Shown: positions 51,796 to 61,701, counted from the first letter of the stretch. The stretch is 64,000 nucleotides of DNA from Halopseudomonas aestusnigri (GCF_002197985.1 NZ_NBYK01000001.1:45267-109266); one strand, 5' to 3'. Numbers and translations: made by a program. The notes: generated by a model from the letters alone, not told the origin.

Positions 51796-52839
51796 ATGAC
51801 TGCATCCGTGACCCGCCACGACTGGACTCTGGCAGAAGTGCTGGAGCTGTTCAATCAGCCGTTCAACGATCTGCTGTTTCACGCACAGACCGTGCATCGC
51901 CAGCATTTCGACCCTAATCGGGTGCAGGTCTCCACGCTGCTGTCGATCAAGACCGGCGCGTGTCCGGAAGACTGCAAGTACTGTCCGCAGTCCGGTCATT
52001 ACAACACCGGTCTGGACAAGGAAAAGCTGATGGAGGTCGAGAAGGTGCTCAAGGCAGCGGCTGATGCCAAGGCTATTGGTTCCACCCGCTTCTGCATGGG
52101 CGCGGCCTGGAAACATCCGTCTGCCAAGGACATGCCCTATGTGCTGAAGATGGTCGAGGGCGTCAAGGCGCTGGGCATGGAAACCTGCATGACCCTGGGC
52201 AAGCTGAGCAAGGAGCAAACCCAGGCGCTGGCCGAAGCCGGGCTGGACTACTACAACCACAACCTCGATACCTCACCCGAGTTCTACGGCAACATCATCA
52301 CCACCCGGACCTACGCCGACCGGCTGGAAACCCTGTCGCACGTGCGCGATTCCGGCATGAAAATCTGCTCGGGCGGCATTCTCGGGATGGGCGAGTCGCT
52401 TCAGGATCGCGCGGGTCTGCTGATCCAGCTGGCCAACCTGCCGGAGCACCCGGAGAGCGTGCCGATCAATATGCTGGTCAAGGTGCAGGGTACCCCGCTG
52501 GCGGACGAGAAGGATGTTGACCCCTTTGACTTCATCCGCATGCTGGCCGTTGCCCGCATCATGATGCCCAAATCTCACGTGCGTTTGTCTGCCGGCCGCG
52601 AGCAGATGAATGAGCAGATGCAATCGCTGGCCTTCTTGGCCGGCGCCAATTCCATCTTTTATGGAGAGAAGCTCCTGACCACCGGTAACCCGCAGGCCGA
52701 CAAGGACATGCAGCTGTTCGCCCGTCTCGGCATCAAGCCGGAGGAGCGCCAGGAGCACGCGGACGAGGTGCATCAGGCGGCGATTGAGCAGGCGCTGATC
52801 GAACAGCGGGACAGCAAGCTGTTTTATTCGGCCGTCTGA
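51796..52839 (+). CDS. bioB: Biotin synthase
   Basis: Radical SAM enzyme inserting sulfur into dethiobiotin (347 residues). Radical cluster [19 protein letters not shown]; the second cluster ligands lie in [26 protein letters not shown] and [15 protein letters not shown] (51781-51786) precedes the ATG. First gene of bioBFHCD; the stop is in a hairpin loop and a heptamer repeat separates it from bioF. Confidence 0.97.
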   Translation: MTASVTRHDWTLAEVLELFNQPFNDLLFHAQTVHRQHFDPNRVQVSTLLSIKTGACPEDCKYCPQSGHYNTGLDKEKLMEVEKVLKAAADAKAIGSTRFCMGAAWKHPSAKDMPYVLKMVEGVKALGMETCMTLGKLSKEQTQALAEAGLDYYNHNLDTSPEFYGNIITTRTYADRLETLSHVRDSGMKICSGGILGMGESLQDRAGLLIQLANLPEHPESVPINMLVKVQGTPLADEKDVDPFDFIRMLAVARIMMPKSHVRLSAGREQMNEQMQSLAFLAGANSIFYGEKLLTTGNPQADKDMQLFARLGIKPEERQEHADEVHQAAIEQALIEQRDSKLFYSAV

Positions 52840-52846
52840 CGACGGC
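52831..52846 (+). other. Hairpin with bioB stop codon in its loop
   Basis: GCCGTC (52831-52836) pairs with GACGGC (52841-52846); the loop TGAC contains the stop (52837-52839). It lies within the biotin operon, so full termination is unlikely. Confidence 0.45.
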
Positions 52847-52847
52847 A

Positions 52848-52918
52848 GCCTCAAGCCATAAGCTGCAAGCCTCAAGCGAGCGCTGATGTGGCTTGAAGCT
52901 TGCTGCTTGCCGCTTGGA
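52848..52918. repeat. Heptamer-armed intergenic repeat element (copy C)
   Basis: Left arm GCCTCAA GCCATAA GCTGCAA GCCTCAA (52848-52875); right arm CTTGAAG CTTGCTG CTTGCCG CTTGGAG (about 52892-52919). A compact copy with only about 15 bases of core. Its last unit provides GGAG, apparently the bioF Shine-Dalgarno. Confidence 0.75.
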
Positions 52919-52926
52919 GCTTTTTT

Positions 52927-54093
52927 ATGTCTTTCGATCTTTCTGCACGCCTCACCGAGCGCCGCGCTGCGCATCTGTACCGTCAGCGTCCCCTGCTGCA
53001 AACGCCACAAGGGGTGGAGGTGCAGGTCGATGGTGAGCAGTTGCTCAGTTTCTGCAGCAACGACTACCTGGGTCTTGCCAATGATCCGCGAATAAACGAG
53101 GCGTTCGTCGAGGGTGTGCGGCAGTGGGGTACCGGTGGAGGTGCGTCGCACCTGGTGACCGGTCACTCCGGCGCCCATCATGCGCTGGAAGAGGCGTTGG
53201 CCGAGTTTACCGGCCGGCCACGGGCCTTGCTGTTGTCCAGCGGCTATATGGCCAATATGGGTACGGTTACGGCGCTGGTGGGGCAGGGCGATACCGTGCT
53301 GGAAGATCGGCTCAATCACGCCTCTTTGCTGGATGCCGGGCTGCTCAGTGGTGCGCGCTTCTCGCGGTATCTGCATAACGATGCCGGCAGCCTGCGCGGG
53401 CGGCTGAGCAAGGCTCAGGGCAATACGCTGGTGGTGACCGATGGCGTGTTCAGCATGGACGGTGACCTGGCCGACTTGCCCGCGCTGTGCGCTGTCGCAG
53501 CGGACGCCAATGCCTGGATGATGGTGGATGATGCCCACGGTTTTGGCTGTCTCGGCGCCCAGGGTGGCGGCATTGTTGAATATTTCGGCTTGTCGATCGA
53601 CCAGGTGCCGGTGCTGGTCGGCACCCTCGGCAAGGCGTTTGGCACTGCCGGCGCCTTTATTGCCGGCAGCGAAGAACTGGTCGAAACCCTGATCCAGTTT
53701 GCCCGTCCCTACATCTATACCACCAGCCAGCCACCCGCCGTTGCCCATGCCACATTGACCAGCCTGCAACTGGTGCGCGAAGAGCACTGGCGCCGTGACC
53801 AACTGGCGGCGCTGATCAGCCGTTTTCGGGCTGGAGTCACCTCGCTCGGGCTTGAGCTGATGGATAGCCCGACGCCGATTCAGCCGATAGTGGTGGGCAC
53901 CAGCGAGCGGGCGCTGGCGCTGTCGGCTGCGCTGCGCGCGCGCGGCCTGCTTGTGACTGCCATTCGCCCGCCGACCGTACCGCAGGGCACCGCCAGACTG
54001 CGTGTTACCCTCAGCGCCGCGCATACCGAACAACAGGTTGACCGCTTGCTCGATGCGCTCGGGCAGGCACACAAGGAACTGAACGATGAATAA
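52927..54093 (+). CDS. bioF: 8-amino-7-oxononanoate synthase
   Basis: PLP enzyme joining pimeloyl-ACP/CoA and alanine (388 residues). The PLP Lys is in [27 protein letters not shown] holds the pyridine-contacting Asp; substrate loop [17 protein letters not shown] 52927, with GGAG from the repeat element seven bases upstream. It overlaps bioH by eight bases. Confidence 0.96.
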   Translation: MSFDLSARLTERRAAHLYRQRPLLQTPQGVEVQVDGEQLLSFCSNDYLGLANDPRINEAFVEGVRQWGTGGGASHLVTGHSGAHHALEEALAEFTGRPRALLLSSGYMANMGTVTALVGQGDTVLEDRLNHASLLDAGLLSGARFSRYLHNDAGSLRGRLSKAQGNTLVVTDGVFSMDGDLADLPALCAVAADANAWMMVDDAHGFGCLGAQGGGIVEYFGLSIDQVPVLVGTLGKAFGTAGAFIAGSEELVETLIQFARPYIYTTSQPPAVAHATLTSLQLVREEHWRRDQLAALISRFRAGVTSLGLELMDSPTPIQPIVVGTSERALALSAALRARGLLVTAIRPPTVPQGTARLRVTLSAAHTEQQVDRLLDALGQAHKELNDE

Positions 54094-54799
54094 CCTTACG
54101 TTACTGCCCGGCTGGGCGCTGGCCGCCAGCAACCTGCTGCCGTTGCAGCAGGCGTTGCACGAGCGGCTGCCCGACCTGACTGTGCAGCTGGCGGAGTTGC
54201 CGCCGCGGCTGCAGATGTCGACCCTCGAGCCGGACCTGACGGCGCTGGCCGAGGCCTTGCCGGCTGGCTGGCTGGCCGGCTGGTCGCTGGGCGGCATGCT
54301 GGCAGTGCAGCTGCAGCGCCGCTTCCCGGAGCGCTTCTTTGGCGTCATCACCATCGCCAGCAATGCCTGCTTTGCGGCGCGCAATGGCTGGCCTCATGCG
54401 ATGCCGGTCGATACCTTCAAGGCCTTCCTGGCTGATGCCCGCGAGCAACCCGAGCGCATTCTCAAGCGCTTTTCCCTGCTGGTAACGCAAGGTGGCGAGA
54501 ACGCCCGGGAACTGAGCAAGCAGTTGCAGTGGAGCGATGCCGATCCGCTGCAACGTCTCAACCAGCTGGCGCTGCTCGGCGTTATTGATAACCGCATCCC
54601 TCTGCAGCGTTGTGCGCAACCGGTACTGCACTGCCTCGGTGGTAACGACGCGCTGGTGCCTGCGGCCGTGGAATCGGACCTGCTGGCGCTCAATGGCAAT
54701 GCCCGGGTGAGGATGCTGCCGCAGGGCAGTCATGCCCTGCCGCTGGAAGCGCCTCTCTGGCTGGCGGGTGAAATCGCCGAGTGGCTGGAAGCGCAATGA
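54086..54799 (+). CDS. bioH: Pimeloyl-ACP methyl ester carboxylesterase
   Basis: Alpha/beta hydrolase (237 residues) that removes the methyl group from pimeloyl-ACP methyl ester. Ser67 in [14 protein letters not shown], Asp188 in [10 protein letters not shown], His216 in [12 protein letters not shown]. It is between bioF and bioC, as in Pseudomonas, and overlaps both. Confidence 0.92.
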   Translation: MNNLTLLPGWALAASNLLPLQQALHERLPDLTVQLAELPPRLQMSTLEPDLTALAEALPAGWLAGWSLGGMLAVQLQRRFPERFFGVITIASNACFAARNGWPHAMPVDTFKAFLADAREQPERILKRFSLLVTQGGENARELSKQLQWSDADPLQRLNQLALLGVIDNRIPLQRCAQPVLHCLGGNDALVPAAVESDLLALNGNARVRMLPQGSHALPLEAPLWLAGEIAEWLEAQ

Positions 54800-55590
54800 C
54801 TGCCGAGGTGATCGACAAGCAGGCCGTTGCCGCCTCGTTCAGCCGGGCGGCGGCAACCTACGATCAGGTCGCCGAGCTGCAGCGTAGCGTCGGCAGCAAT
54901 CTGCTGGCGCGCTTGCCCGAGAGCCTGGAGGTCGAGCGTCTGGCCGATCTGGGCTGCGGAACCGGATACTTTACCCGTGCACTGAACGCCCGCTTCGGGC
55001 AGCCGGTGCTGGGGCTGGACATCGCCGAGGGCATGCTCCGCTATGCCCGCGCCCAGGGGCCGGTATCCTCGAGCTGGATTGCTGCCGATGCGGAGGCGTT
55101 GCCGTTACGTGCAGACTCTCGGCAGTTGCTGTTTTCCAGCCTTGCGTTGCAATGGTGCCCGGATCTCTCGCAGGCGCTGAAGGAGGCCCTGCGGGTGCTG
55201 GAGCCGGGTGGTCTTATCGCTTTCAACACGTTGGTTGAAGGCACGCTGCAGGAGCTGCGCGACGCCTGGCAAGCAGTCGATGGCTACGTGCACGTCAATC
55301 GCTTCATGCCGCTGGCGCAGTTGCAGCAGATACTGGCTGATGCGGGCTTTGCCCGTTGGCGCTGCGAGGTCGAAACCCATGTCCTGCACTACCCGCAGCT
55401 CAGCGGGCTTACCCATGAACTCAAGGCGCTCGGCGCCCACAATCTGAATGCCGGCCGTCCCGGAGGCCTGACCGGGAGAGCCAGATTGCGGGCACTGACC
55501 GCAGCCTATGAAACTTTCCGCCAGCCGGCGGGTTTGCCAGCGACCTATCAGGTCGCCCAGATCATTCTGCATAAAGGCCAGCAGGCCTGA
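54796..55590 (+). CDS. bioC: Malonyl-ACP O-methyltransferase
   Basis: SAM-dependent methyltransferase (264 residues) that disguises malonyl-ACP to start pimelate synthesis. SAM motif [20 protein letters not shown], then [37 protein letters not shown] is the classic BioC beginning. ATG 54796 overlaps the bioH stop by four bases. Confidence 0.93.
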   Translation: MTAEVIDKQAVAASFSRAAATYDQVAELQRSVGSNLLARLPESLEVERLADLGCGTGYFTRALNARFGQPVLGLDIAEGMLRYARAQGPVSSSWIAADAEALPLRADSRQLLFSSLALQWCPDLSQALKEALRVLEPGGLIAFNTLVEGTLQELRDAWQAVDGYVHVNRFMPLAQLQQILADAGFARWRCEVETHVLHYPQLSGLTHELKALGAHNLNAGRPGGLTGRARLRALTAAYETFRQPAGLPATYQVAQIILHKGQQA

Positions 55591-55600
55591 GGGAACCCCC

Positions 55601-56281
55601 ATGAGCAAACGTTACTTCGTTACCGGTACCGATACTGAAATTGGCAAGACCACGGTCGCCGCCGGTCTGCTGTGCGCAGCGCGTCAGCGAGGCCTGACCA
55701 CCGCCGGCGTCAAACCGGTGGCTGCAGGCTGCGAGCGCACGCCTGACGGGCTGCGTAACGAAGACGCGCTCGCGCTGCAGGCCCAATGCAACCCGCCGCT
55801 GGCCTACGAGCTGATCAATCCTGTGACGTTGGAAGCGGCTATTGCACCACATATTGCCGCGCAGGAGGAGCAGGTGACGCTGACCGCCCAGGGGTTGGCG
55901 CAGGCTTGTGGCATGGTATTCGAACGAGGTGCCGAGCTGACCCTGGTGGAAGGCGCCGGCGGCTGGTGTGTTCCTCTTAATGAGACCGAACTGCTGTCGG
56001 ATGTCGCCATTGCTCACAAACTGCCGGTGGTGCTGGTGGTCGGTATGCGGCTGGGCTGCATCAACCATGCGCTGCTGAGCTGTCGTGCCATTGCCGCTGA
56101 CGGACTGGAGCTGGCTGGCTGGGTGGCCAACTATGTGGATCCGCAAATGAGCCGTCCCGAGGAAAATCTGGCGACGCTCAAGCAGTTGATCAAGGCACCA
56201 TGCCTGGGCGTCGTGCCGCGCCTGGATTCGGCCGACGCGACCGCTGTGTCTGTGTATCTGGATGTGTCTCCGCTGGTCTGA
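55601..56281 (+). CDS. bioD: Dethiobiotin synthetase
   Basis: ATP-dependent carboxylase closing the ureido ring (226 residues). P-loop VTGTDTEIGKTTVAAGLL, GVKPVAAGCERTPDGLRNED and VEGAGGWCVPLNE are typical. Last gene of bioBFHCD; the stop is in the loop of a 9-bp hairpin. Confidence 0.95.
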   Translation: MSKRYFVTGTDTEIGKTTVAAGLLCAARQRGLTTAGVKPVAAGCERTPDGLRNEDALALQAQCNPPLAYELINPVTLEAAIAPHIAAQEEQVTLTAQGLAQACGMVFERGAELTLVEGAGGWCVPLNETELLSDVAIAHKLPVVLVVGMRLGCINHALLSCRAIAADGLELAGWVANYVDPQMSRPEENLATLKQLIKAPCLGVVPRLDSADATAVSVYLDVSPLV

Positions 56282-56293
56282 TACGACCAGCGG
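56270..56293 (+). terminator. Hairpin with bioD stop codon in its loop
   Basis: CCGCTGGTC (56270-56278) pairs with GACCAGCGG (56285-56293); the loop TGATAC contains the stop (56279-56281). It is at the end of the biotin operon but has no U-tract. Confidence 0.55.
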
Positions 56294-56355
56294 TGCTGGG
56301 CGCGGGGGGGCGTCTATGCTTGAATGTAGGTGTCAATTTACCCAGAGACCATGCC

Positions 56356-56664
56356 ATGGCTACCCTTGACTTGATTTCCGCTGGCCTGACCAGTGTGCGT
56401 CAGGGCCAGAACCGCATCAGCGGTGCGGCGTCCGATATTGCCCGTGCGGCCCTTCCGGTTGATCCGGTGGCTGCGACTGCGCAGCCCGCGCAGCCGGCTA
56501 CGGGCCAGGCTGCGGCATCTACGCCGGTAGAAACCGCACGTCCGGTCAATCTCGTCGACAGTCTGGTGGAACTGCAGCAGGGCCGCCAGCAGGCTGAGGC
56601 TGGGGCGTCGGTGATTGACACCGCCGACGAAGTGCTCGGCACCTTGCTGGATGTCACTGCCTGA
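56356..56664 (+). CDS. Small protein resembling flagellar rod/hook D0 helices
   Basis: A 102-residue protein. Residues 1-31 (MATLDLISAGLTSVRQGQNR, ISGAASDIARA) resemble the N-terminal D0 helix of flagellar rod, hook and basal-body proteins. Residues 65-102 (VDSLVELQQGRQQAEAGASV, IDTADEVLGTLLDVTA) resemble their C-terminal D0 helix. The joining 30 residues are Ala/Pro/Gln-rich and disordered, so the globular domains are missing. No flagellar gene is nearby. It is 33 bases before the SprA-family gene. Function unknown. Confidence 0.65.
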   Translation: MATLDLISAGLTSVRQGQNRISGAASDIARAALPVDPVAATAQPAQPATGQAAASTPVETARPVNLVDSLVELQQGRQQAEAGASVIDTADEVLGTLLDVTA

Positions 56665-56697
56665 GCCTGACCAGGCTCAACAGCGTGGTGCGCCCCC

Positions 56698-57441
56698 ATG
56701 ACCCCTGTCGGCAGCAGTCAAAGCACCTATATTCCCTCCGCGTTCACCACGCTGACCGCGCGTTCCATCGCGGTCAGCGACAAGGTCCCTGCTGACGACC
56801 CCAACACCCGTTTTGCACCGGTAGATCCAACCAGCGAGGCGGCAGGGGGTACCGCTTCCCCTGACGCATCCGGCGATACCGAACTGGCCGAGGCCGAGCG
56901 CAGCAAACGGTCCCAGCTCGCCAAGGCCGAGGCGCAGCTGCTGCAAGCCGAACAGAACGAAATCAGAGAGCTGGCCGCCCGTGATCGCGAGGTGCGCGCC
57001 CATGAGCAGGCGCACATGGCGGTTGGCGGTCAGTACGCCGGCTCCATGTCGCTGAGCTATGAACGGGGTCCGGACGGCCGCCTGTATGCGGTCGGTGGGG
57101 AGGTGTCCATTGATACCGCTCCGGTACCGGGCGACCCGCAGGCCACCATCGACAAGATGGAACAGGTGCGCAGAGCCGCGCTGGCGCCGGCCGAGCCTTC
57201 ATCCCAGGATCGTGCTGTGGCGGCCCAGGCTGCACAGCTGATAGCGCAGGCTCGCGCCGAGATGGCAGCATCCGATCCGTTGGCCGGTAACAGTGCCGGA
57301 GCAGAGGAGTCGGCCGACTCGGCGAGTAAGCAGGCCAGCGGTGACGCAACGGTGGAAGACGACCGCGCAGGCGCGGGGCTGTCTGTCTATCGGGGTGTTG
57401 CTGCCGATCCGGCCAATGCCGGTCTGCTCGCCCTCGCCTGA
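56698..57441 (+). CDS. SprA-related putative zinc metalloprotease
   Basis: A 247-residue protein of the SprA-related/CJM1_0395 family. The core is [20 protein letters not shown] with zincin motif HEQAH (102-106), followed by [40 protein letters not shown] and [19 protein letters not shown]. The N-terminal 65 and C-terminal 60 residues are low-complexity Ala/Ser/Asp-rich. A coiled coil (residues 65-95) precedes the motif. No signal peptide. Probably co-transcribed with the D0-like gene; biological role unknown. Confidence 0.8.
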   Translation: MTPVGSSQSTYIPSAFTTLTARSIAVSDKVPADDPNTRFAPVDPTSEAAGGTASPDASGDTELAEAERSKRSQLAKAEAQLLQAEQNEIRELAARDREVRAHEQAHMAVGGQYAGSMSLSYERGPDGRLYAVGGEVSIDTAPVPGDPQATIDKMEQVRRAALAPAEPSSQDRAVAAQAAQLIAQARAEMAASDPLAGNSAGAEESADSASKQASGDATVEDDRAGAGLSVYRGVAADPANAGLLALA

Positions 57442-57470
57442 TTCGGCCCTGCCAGTCAGGCCACCCTTTT
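57437..57470 (+). terminator. Probable terminator after SprA-family gene
   Basis: CCTGA (57437-57441) pairs with TCAGG (57456-57460), with inner GGC/GCC stem (57445-57447 with 57451-57453), followed by a T-run (57466-57470). The stop codon (57439-57441) lies in the outer 5' arm. Confidence 0.5.
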
Positions 57471-57516
57471 TCTGTTCATACTCACGCAGACTGATACCGG
57501 TGCATTCATGCGGGGG

Positions 57517-57562
57517 TTGACATTGGTTTGGCGTAAACGTATGTTTCAAACGTCTGTTTGAA
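57517..57562 (+). promoter_or_regulatory. Promoter with PsrA-like palindrome upstream of second fadE-type gene
   Basis: TTGACA (57517-57522), a 17-base spacer and TATGTT (57540-57545). Overlapping the -10 and start point is a perfect palindrome, TTCAAAC-GTCT-GTTTGAA (57545-57562), which fits the CAAAC-N(2-4)-GTTTG pattern described for PsrA, a TetR-family repressor released by long-chain fatty acyl compounds. Repression of fadE until fatty acids appear is the expected outcome. Confidence 0.65.
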
Positions 57563-57637
57563 TTCGAGCTGCCAGGCAGCTCAAAACTGCAGCCTCGGCT
57601 GCCCGTGCATACTGATCAATACTTGAGGTCCAGTACC

Positions 57638-59443
57638 ATGCCCGATTACAAGGCTCCCCTGCGTGACATTCGTTTCGTCCGCGATGAACTCCTGGGTTAT
57701 GAAGAGCACTATCAGAGCCTGCCCGGCTGCGAAGATGCTACGCCGGATATGGTCAACGCCATTCTGGAAGAGGGCGCCAAATTCTGTGAGCAGGTAATTG
57801 CGCCGCTGAACCGTGTTGGTGACATCGAAGGCTGTACCTGGAGCCCCGAGGGTGTGACCACGCCCACCGGCTTCAAGGAAGCCTACCAGCAGTACGTTGA
57901 GGGTGGCTGGCCGAGTCTGGCGCACAGCGCTGAGCATGGCGGTCAGGGTCTGCCCGAGTCGCTGGGTCTGACCATCAGTGAAATGGTGGGCCAGGCCAAC
58001 TGGTCCTGGGGCATGTACCCCGGCCTGTCGCACGGCTGCATGAACACCCTGGAAACACACGGGACCGACGAGCAGAAACACACCTATCTGCCCAAGCTGG
58101 TTTCCGGCGAGTGGACCGGCACCATGTGCCTGACCGAGCCGCATTGCGGTACCGACCTGGGCATGCTGCGTACCAAGGCCGAGCCGCAGGCTGACGGCAC
58201 CTACAAGGTGTCCGGCACCAAGATCTTTATCTCCTCCGGCGAGCACGACATGTCGGAGAACATCATCCACATCGTGCTGGCCCGCCTGCCCGACGCACCG
58301 GCCGGTACCAAGGGTATCTCCCTGTTCATCGTGCCGAAGTTCCTGGTGAACGCCGATGGCGAGAAGGGTGAGCGCAACACCGTCAGCTGTGGCTCGCTCG
58401 AGCACAAGATGGGCATCCACGGTAACGCTACCTGTGTGATGAACTTCGACGGTGCTACCGGTTACCTGATCGGCGAGCCGAACAAGGGCCTGAACGCCAT
58501 GTTCACCTTTATGAACACCGCGCGTCTGGGTACTGCACTGCAGGGTCTGGCACACAGCGAAATCGCCTTCCAGGGCGGTATCCAGTATGCCCGTGAGCGT
58601 CTGCAGATGCGTTCGCTGACTGGCAACAAGGCACCGGAAAAGCCGGCTGATCCGATTATCGTTCACCCGGACGTGCGTCGCATGCTGCTGACCATGAAGG
58701 CGTTTACCGAAGGTAACCGCGCAATGGTTTACTTCACTGCCAAGCAGGTCGATATCCTGAAGAACAGCCAGGATGCCGAGCAGAAGAAGCAGGCTGATGC
58801 CATGCTGGCGTTCCTGACGCCGATTGCCAAGGCGTTCATGACTGAAGTCGGTTTTGAAGCGGCCAACCACGGTGTGCAGATCTACGGTGGCCACGGCTTT
58901 ATCGCCGAGTGGGGCATGGAGCAGAACGTGCGCGACGCCCGTATCTCCATGCTGTACGAAGGCACCACTGGCATTCAGGCCCTCGACCTGCTGGGTCGCA
59001 AAGTTCTGATGACCCAGGGCGAAGCGCTGAAAGGCTTCACCAAGATCGTGCACAAGTTCTGCCAGAACAATGAGGGCAACGAAGCCATCTCCGAGTTCGT
59101 CGCGCCGCTGGCTGCGCTGAACAAGGAGTGGGGCGAGCTGACCATGAAGATCGGCATGGCCGCGATGAAAGACCGCGAAATGGTCGGTGCCGCGTCCGTG
59201 GACTATCTGATGTACAGCGGCTACGCCTGCCTGGCCTACTTCTGGGCCGACATGGCACGTGTTGCTGCCGAGAAACTGGCCGCCGGTACCGCAGAAGAGG
59301 GCTTCTACAAGGCCAAGCTGCAGACCGCCCGTTTCTACTATCAGCGCATCCTGCCGCGCGTTCGCACTCACGTTGAGGCGATCCTGTCCGGTGCGGATAA
59401 CCTGATGGAAATGGATGCCGACAACTTCGCACTGGGCTACTGA
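57638..59443 (+). CDS. Acyl-CoA dehydrogenase, FadE type (second copy)
   Basis: A 601-residue acyl-CoA dehydrogenase. [20 protein letters not shown] and [20 protein letters not shown] bind flavin; the catalytic Glu is in [20 protein letters not shown]. The C-terminal domain runs to [12 protein letters not shown]. It shares domain layout with the copy at 48-49.8 kb but differs widely in sequence, so they are old paralogues with probably different chain-length preference. Codon use is strongly biased, suggesting high expression. A PsrA-like site is at its promoter. Confidence 0.93.
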   Translation: MPDYKAPLRDIRFVRDELLGYEEHYQSLPGCEDATPDMVNAILEEGAKFCEQVIAPLNRVGDIEGCTWSPEGVTTPTGFKEAYQQYVEGGWPSLAHSAEHGGQGLPESLGLTISEMVGQANWSWGMYPGLSHGCMNTLETHGTDEQKHTYLPKLVSGEWTGTMCLTEPHCGTDLGMLRTKAEPQADGTYKVSGTKIFISSGEHDMSENIIHIVLARLPDAPAGTKGISLFIVPKFLVNADGEKGERNTVSCGSLEHKMGIHGNATCVMNFDGATGYLIGEPNKGLNAMFTFMNTARLGTALQGLAHSEIAFQGGIQYARERLQMRSLTGNKAPEKPADPIIVHPDVRRMLLTMKAFTEGNRAMVYFTAKQVDILKNSQDAEQKKQADAMLAFLTPIAKAFMTEVGFEAANHGVQIYGGHGFIAEWGMEQNVRDARISMLYEGTTGIQALDLLGRKVLMTQGEALKGFTKIVHKFCQNNEGNEAISEFVAPLAALNKEWGELTMKIGMAAMKDREMVGAASVDYLMYSGYACLAYFWADMARVAAEKLAAGTAEEGFYKAKLQTARFYYQRILPRVRTHVEAILSGADNLMEMDADNFALGY

Positions 59444-59450
59444 TCTAGCC
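59435..59450 (+). other. Hairpin with second fadE-type stop codon in its loop
   Basis: GGCTA (59435-59439) pairs with TAGCC (59446-59450); the loop CTGATC contains the stop (59441-59443). A strong intrinsic terminator follows 22 bases later. Confidence 0.4.
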
Positions 59451-59472
59451 TGACGTTGTTGCCAGTATCAAG

Positions 59473-59500
59473 GCCGCCCCGGTAACGGGGCGGCTTTTTT
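59473..59500 (+). terminator. Intrinsic terminator after second fadE-type gene
   Basis: A perfect 9-bp stem, GCCGCCCCG (59473-59481) with CGGGGCGGC (59486-59494), tetraloop GTAA, then six T (59495-59500). Confidence 0.92.
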
Positions 59501-59512
59501 AATGTCCGATGA

Positions 59513-60724
59513 TCAGGGATTGCGCGCCAGGCGCAGTCCGCTGAATTGCCACTGCGCCGCGGGCGGGAAGAAGTTGCGGTAGGAGGGTCTGCTGTGGCCC
59601 GCCGGGGTGGCACAGGAACTGCCGCGCAGGACCATCTGGTTGATCATGAATTTGCCGTTGTACTCACCAACGGCACCTGCCGCCGGCTGGTACCCGGGGT
59701 AGGGCAGGTAGGCACTGTTGGTCCATTGCCAGACCTGGCCAAACAAGCCCGCAAGATCCGGTGCGGTACGCGCCGCGTGCTCCCATTCAGCCTCTGTCGG
59801 CAGCCGTGCGCCCGCCCAGCGTGCGTAGGCATCGGCTTCATACAGGTTGATATGGCAGACCGGCGCCTCAAGGTTGAGTGCTCGCCGGCCGGCCAGGGTG
59901 AAGGCTTGCCACGGTTCATCTGGTGTCTGCAGCCAGTACAAGGGGGCTCGTGCCTGTCGCTGGTTGACCCAGTCCCAGCCATCGGACAGCCATAGCTCCG
60001 GACGCTGGTAGCCGCCATCGGTAATAAAGGCCATGAAGTCGGCGTTGCTGACGTTGCGCTCGCCCAGCAGGAAGGGTTCCAGCCAGACGCGGTGGCAGGG
60101 GCCTTCGTTGTCATAGCTGAAGCTGGCGTCGGATGCGCCGATATCGCACAGGCCGCCGGTGAACTCCCGATAGGGGTAAGGCTCAGTGGCGATAGCGGAA
60201 TGCTGCTCAGGCGCGTTTGTCCGCCAGGCAGGCATTAGCGGGTTGCAGGAAAAATGGTGTTTCAGATCAGTCAGCATCAGCTCCTGATGCTGCTGTTCGT
60301 GCTGCAGGCCCAGGGTCACCAGTGCGGCAAGTTTGGTGCGCTGGCTGGGGCTGCTCAGCAGATGCTGCATCTGCTCATCAATCTGCTGGCGGTAATGGAG
60401 CACCTCTTCCAGAGTCGGCCGCGACAACAGGCCGCGTTCGGCGCGCAGATGACGCTCGCCAATGCCCACGTAATAGGAGTTGAACAGTACCTTGTAGGCT
60501 GGATCAATGACCGGGGGCGGTTCGGGCAAGGCGGCGAGAATGAAGGTTTCAAAGAACCAGGTGGTATGGGCCAGGTGCCATTTCAGCGGGCTTGCATCGG
60601 TCATGGACTGCAGCTGACAGTCTTCAGGACTCAGCCCCTGGATCAGCTCCAGAGAATGCGCCCGGATCCGGGCGTAATCGAGCGCCAGTTCGCTGATTGT
60701 CGTCAGGCTGGCTGGCCGGTTCAT
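59513..60724 (-). CDS. egtB: Ergothioneine biosynthesis sulfoxide synthase EgtB
   Basis: A 403-residue non-haem iron enzyme that joins a thiol donor to hercynine with oxygen. The DinB-like N-terminal domain supplies the iron ligands: His53 (WHLAHTTWFFE), His142 and His146 (LGLQHEQQHQELM). The C-terminal FGE-sulfatase domain starts near residue 200 (GGLCDIGASDASFSYDNEGP) and holds ARLPTEAEWEHAAR and MVLRGSSCATPAGHSRPSYR. Start 60724 overlaps the egtD stop (ATGA). Whether cysteine or gamma-glutamylcysteine is the donor cannot be read from sequence; no egtC amidase is adjacent. Confidence 0.92.
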   Translation of the reverse strand: MNRPASLTTISELALDYARIRAHSLELIQGLSPEDCQLQSMTDASPLKWHLAHTTWFFETFILAALPEPPPVIDPAYKVLFNSYYVGIGERHLRAERGLLSRPTLEEVLHYRQQIDEQMQHLLSSPSQRTKLAALVTLGLQHEQQHQELMLTDLKHHFSCNPLMPAWRTNAPEQHSAIATEPYPYREFTGGLCDIGASDASFSYDNEGPCHRVWLEPFLLGERNVSNADFMAFITDGGYQRPELWLSDGWDWVNQRQARAPLYWLQTPDEPWQAFTLAGRRALNLEAPVCHINLYEADAYARWAGARLPTEAEWEHAARTAPDLAGLFGQVWQWTNSAYLPYPGYQPAAGAVGEYNGKFMINQMVLRGSSCATPAGHSRPSYRNFFPPAAQWQFSGLRLARNP

Positions 60725-61701
60725 GCCGGCTCCGCCAGAAACACGCCGAACCAGCCTTTGGGGTCGGTCCAGTAATGGCTGCAATGCAGACCGCTGGCAG
60801 TGAGCAGGGCGCGAAACTCATCCACACTGTATTTGTGGGAATACTCCGTCACGATGTGCTCGCCGGCTTCAAAGTTGCGGCGGGTATGGCGTGCAAGACG
60901 CACGCTGTGCGGCTCCCGGGCGACCAGTCGCATTTCGATGCGGCGATGCTGGTCGTCAAAGCAGGCGTGGTGTTCAAACAGTTCAGGCTGAAAGTCGGCA
61001 TCCAGTTCCCGGTTGACGACATTCAGGATATTCAGGTTGAACGCGGCAGTAACGCCGCTGGCATCATCGTAGGCCGCCTCCAGAACGGCGCGGGGCTTGA
61101 TCAGGTCGGCGCCAATCAGCAGGCGACCGTGGCTATTGCAATGGGCGCGTATGCGGCTGAGAAAGCGCATGGCGGCGCGGGGCTCGAAATTGCCGATGGA
61201 TGAGCCGGGGTAGAAAAACACGGGAGGATTGTCCGGGCGCTCAGCAAGCAAATCGTGCAACTCGAGGTGCTGGGTGAAGTCGCTGACCACACCAACGCAT
61301 TCGAGCTGAGGGTGCTGCCGGGCAACGTCGGCTATCGAGCTGTGCAGAAACTCTCCGGCGATGTCGACACCGACCACGCGCGCCGGGTCGACGGCGTTCA
61401 GCCATTGCTGCGTCTTGCTGCAGTCGCCGCAGCCGAGATCGATCCATTGCGGGTCGTCTGGCAGGTGGCCGGCGATCGTCTCACGGTTTTCCGAGAAAAT
61501 CAGCGCCTCGGTGCGCGTGGGGTAATACTCATCGAGGCGGCAGATGTCGGTGAACAGCTCGCAGCCGCGTTCATCGTAGAAGTACTTTGAGTCGATGCGT
61601 GCGGTTGGCTGCAGCAGTCCCTGCAGAAGTTGTTGGCGCTCATCCTGAACCGGAAGGCGCAGGGTTGACTCGAGTCTGGGCAGGTCAAGAGCAAAGCTCA
61701 C
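60721..61701 (-). CDS. egtD: L-histidine N-alpha-methyltransferase EgtD
   Basis: SAM-dependent enzyme (326 residues) that trimethylates histidine to hercynine, the first step to ergothioneine. SAM motif WIDLGCGDCSKTQQWL; FFYPGSSIGNFEPRAAMRFL and YDDASGVTAAFNLNILNVVN are hallmark blocks; N-terminus SKYFYDERGCELFTDICRL is typical. First of a two-gene operon with egtB. Confidence 0.95.
   Translation of the reverse strand: MSFALDLPRLESTLRLPVQDERQQLLQGLLQPTARIDSKYFYDERGCELFTDICRLDEYYPTRTEALIFSENRETIAGHLPDDPQWIDLGCGDCSKTQQWLNAVDPARVVGVDIAGEFLHSSIADVARQHPQLECVGVVSDFTQHLELHDLLAERPDNPPVFFYPGSSIGNFEPRAAMRFLSRIRAHCNSHGRLLIGADLIKPRAVLEAAYDDASGVTAAFNLNILNVVNRELDADFQPELFEHHACFDDQHRRIEMRLVAREPHSVRLARHTRRNFEAGEHIVTEYSHKYSVDEFRALLTASGLHCSHYWTDPKGWFGVFLAEPA

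Noticed and set aside
57581..59371. 596-codon open frame antisense to the second fadE-type gene
   Set aside because: Caused by strong codon bias of the real gene on the plus strand; no family resemblance.
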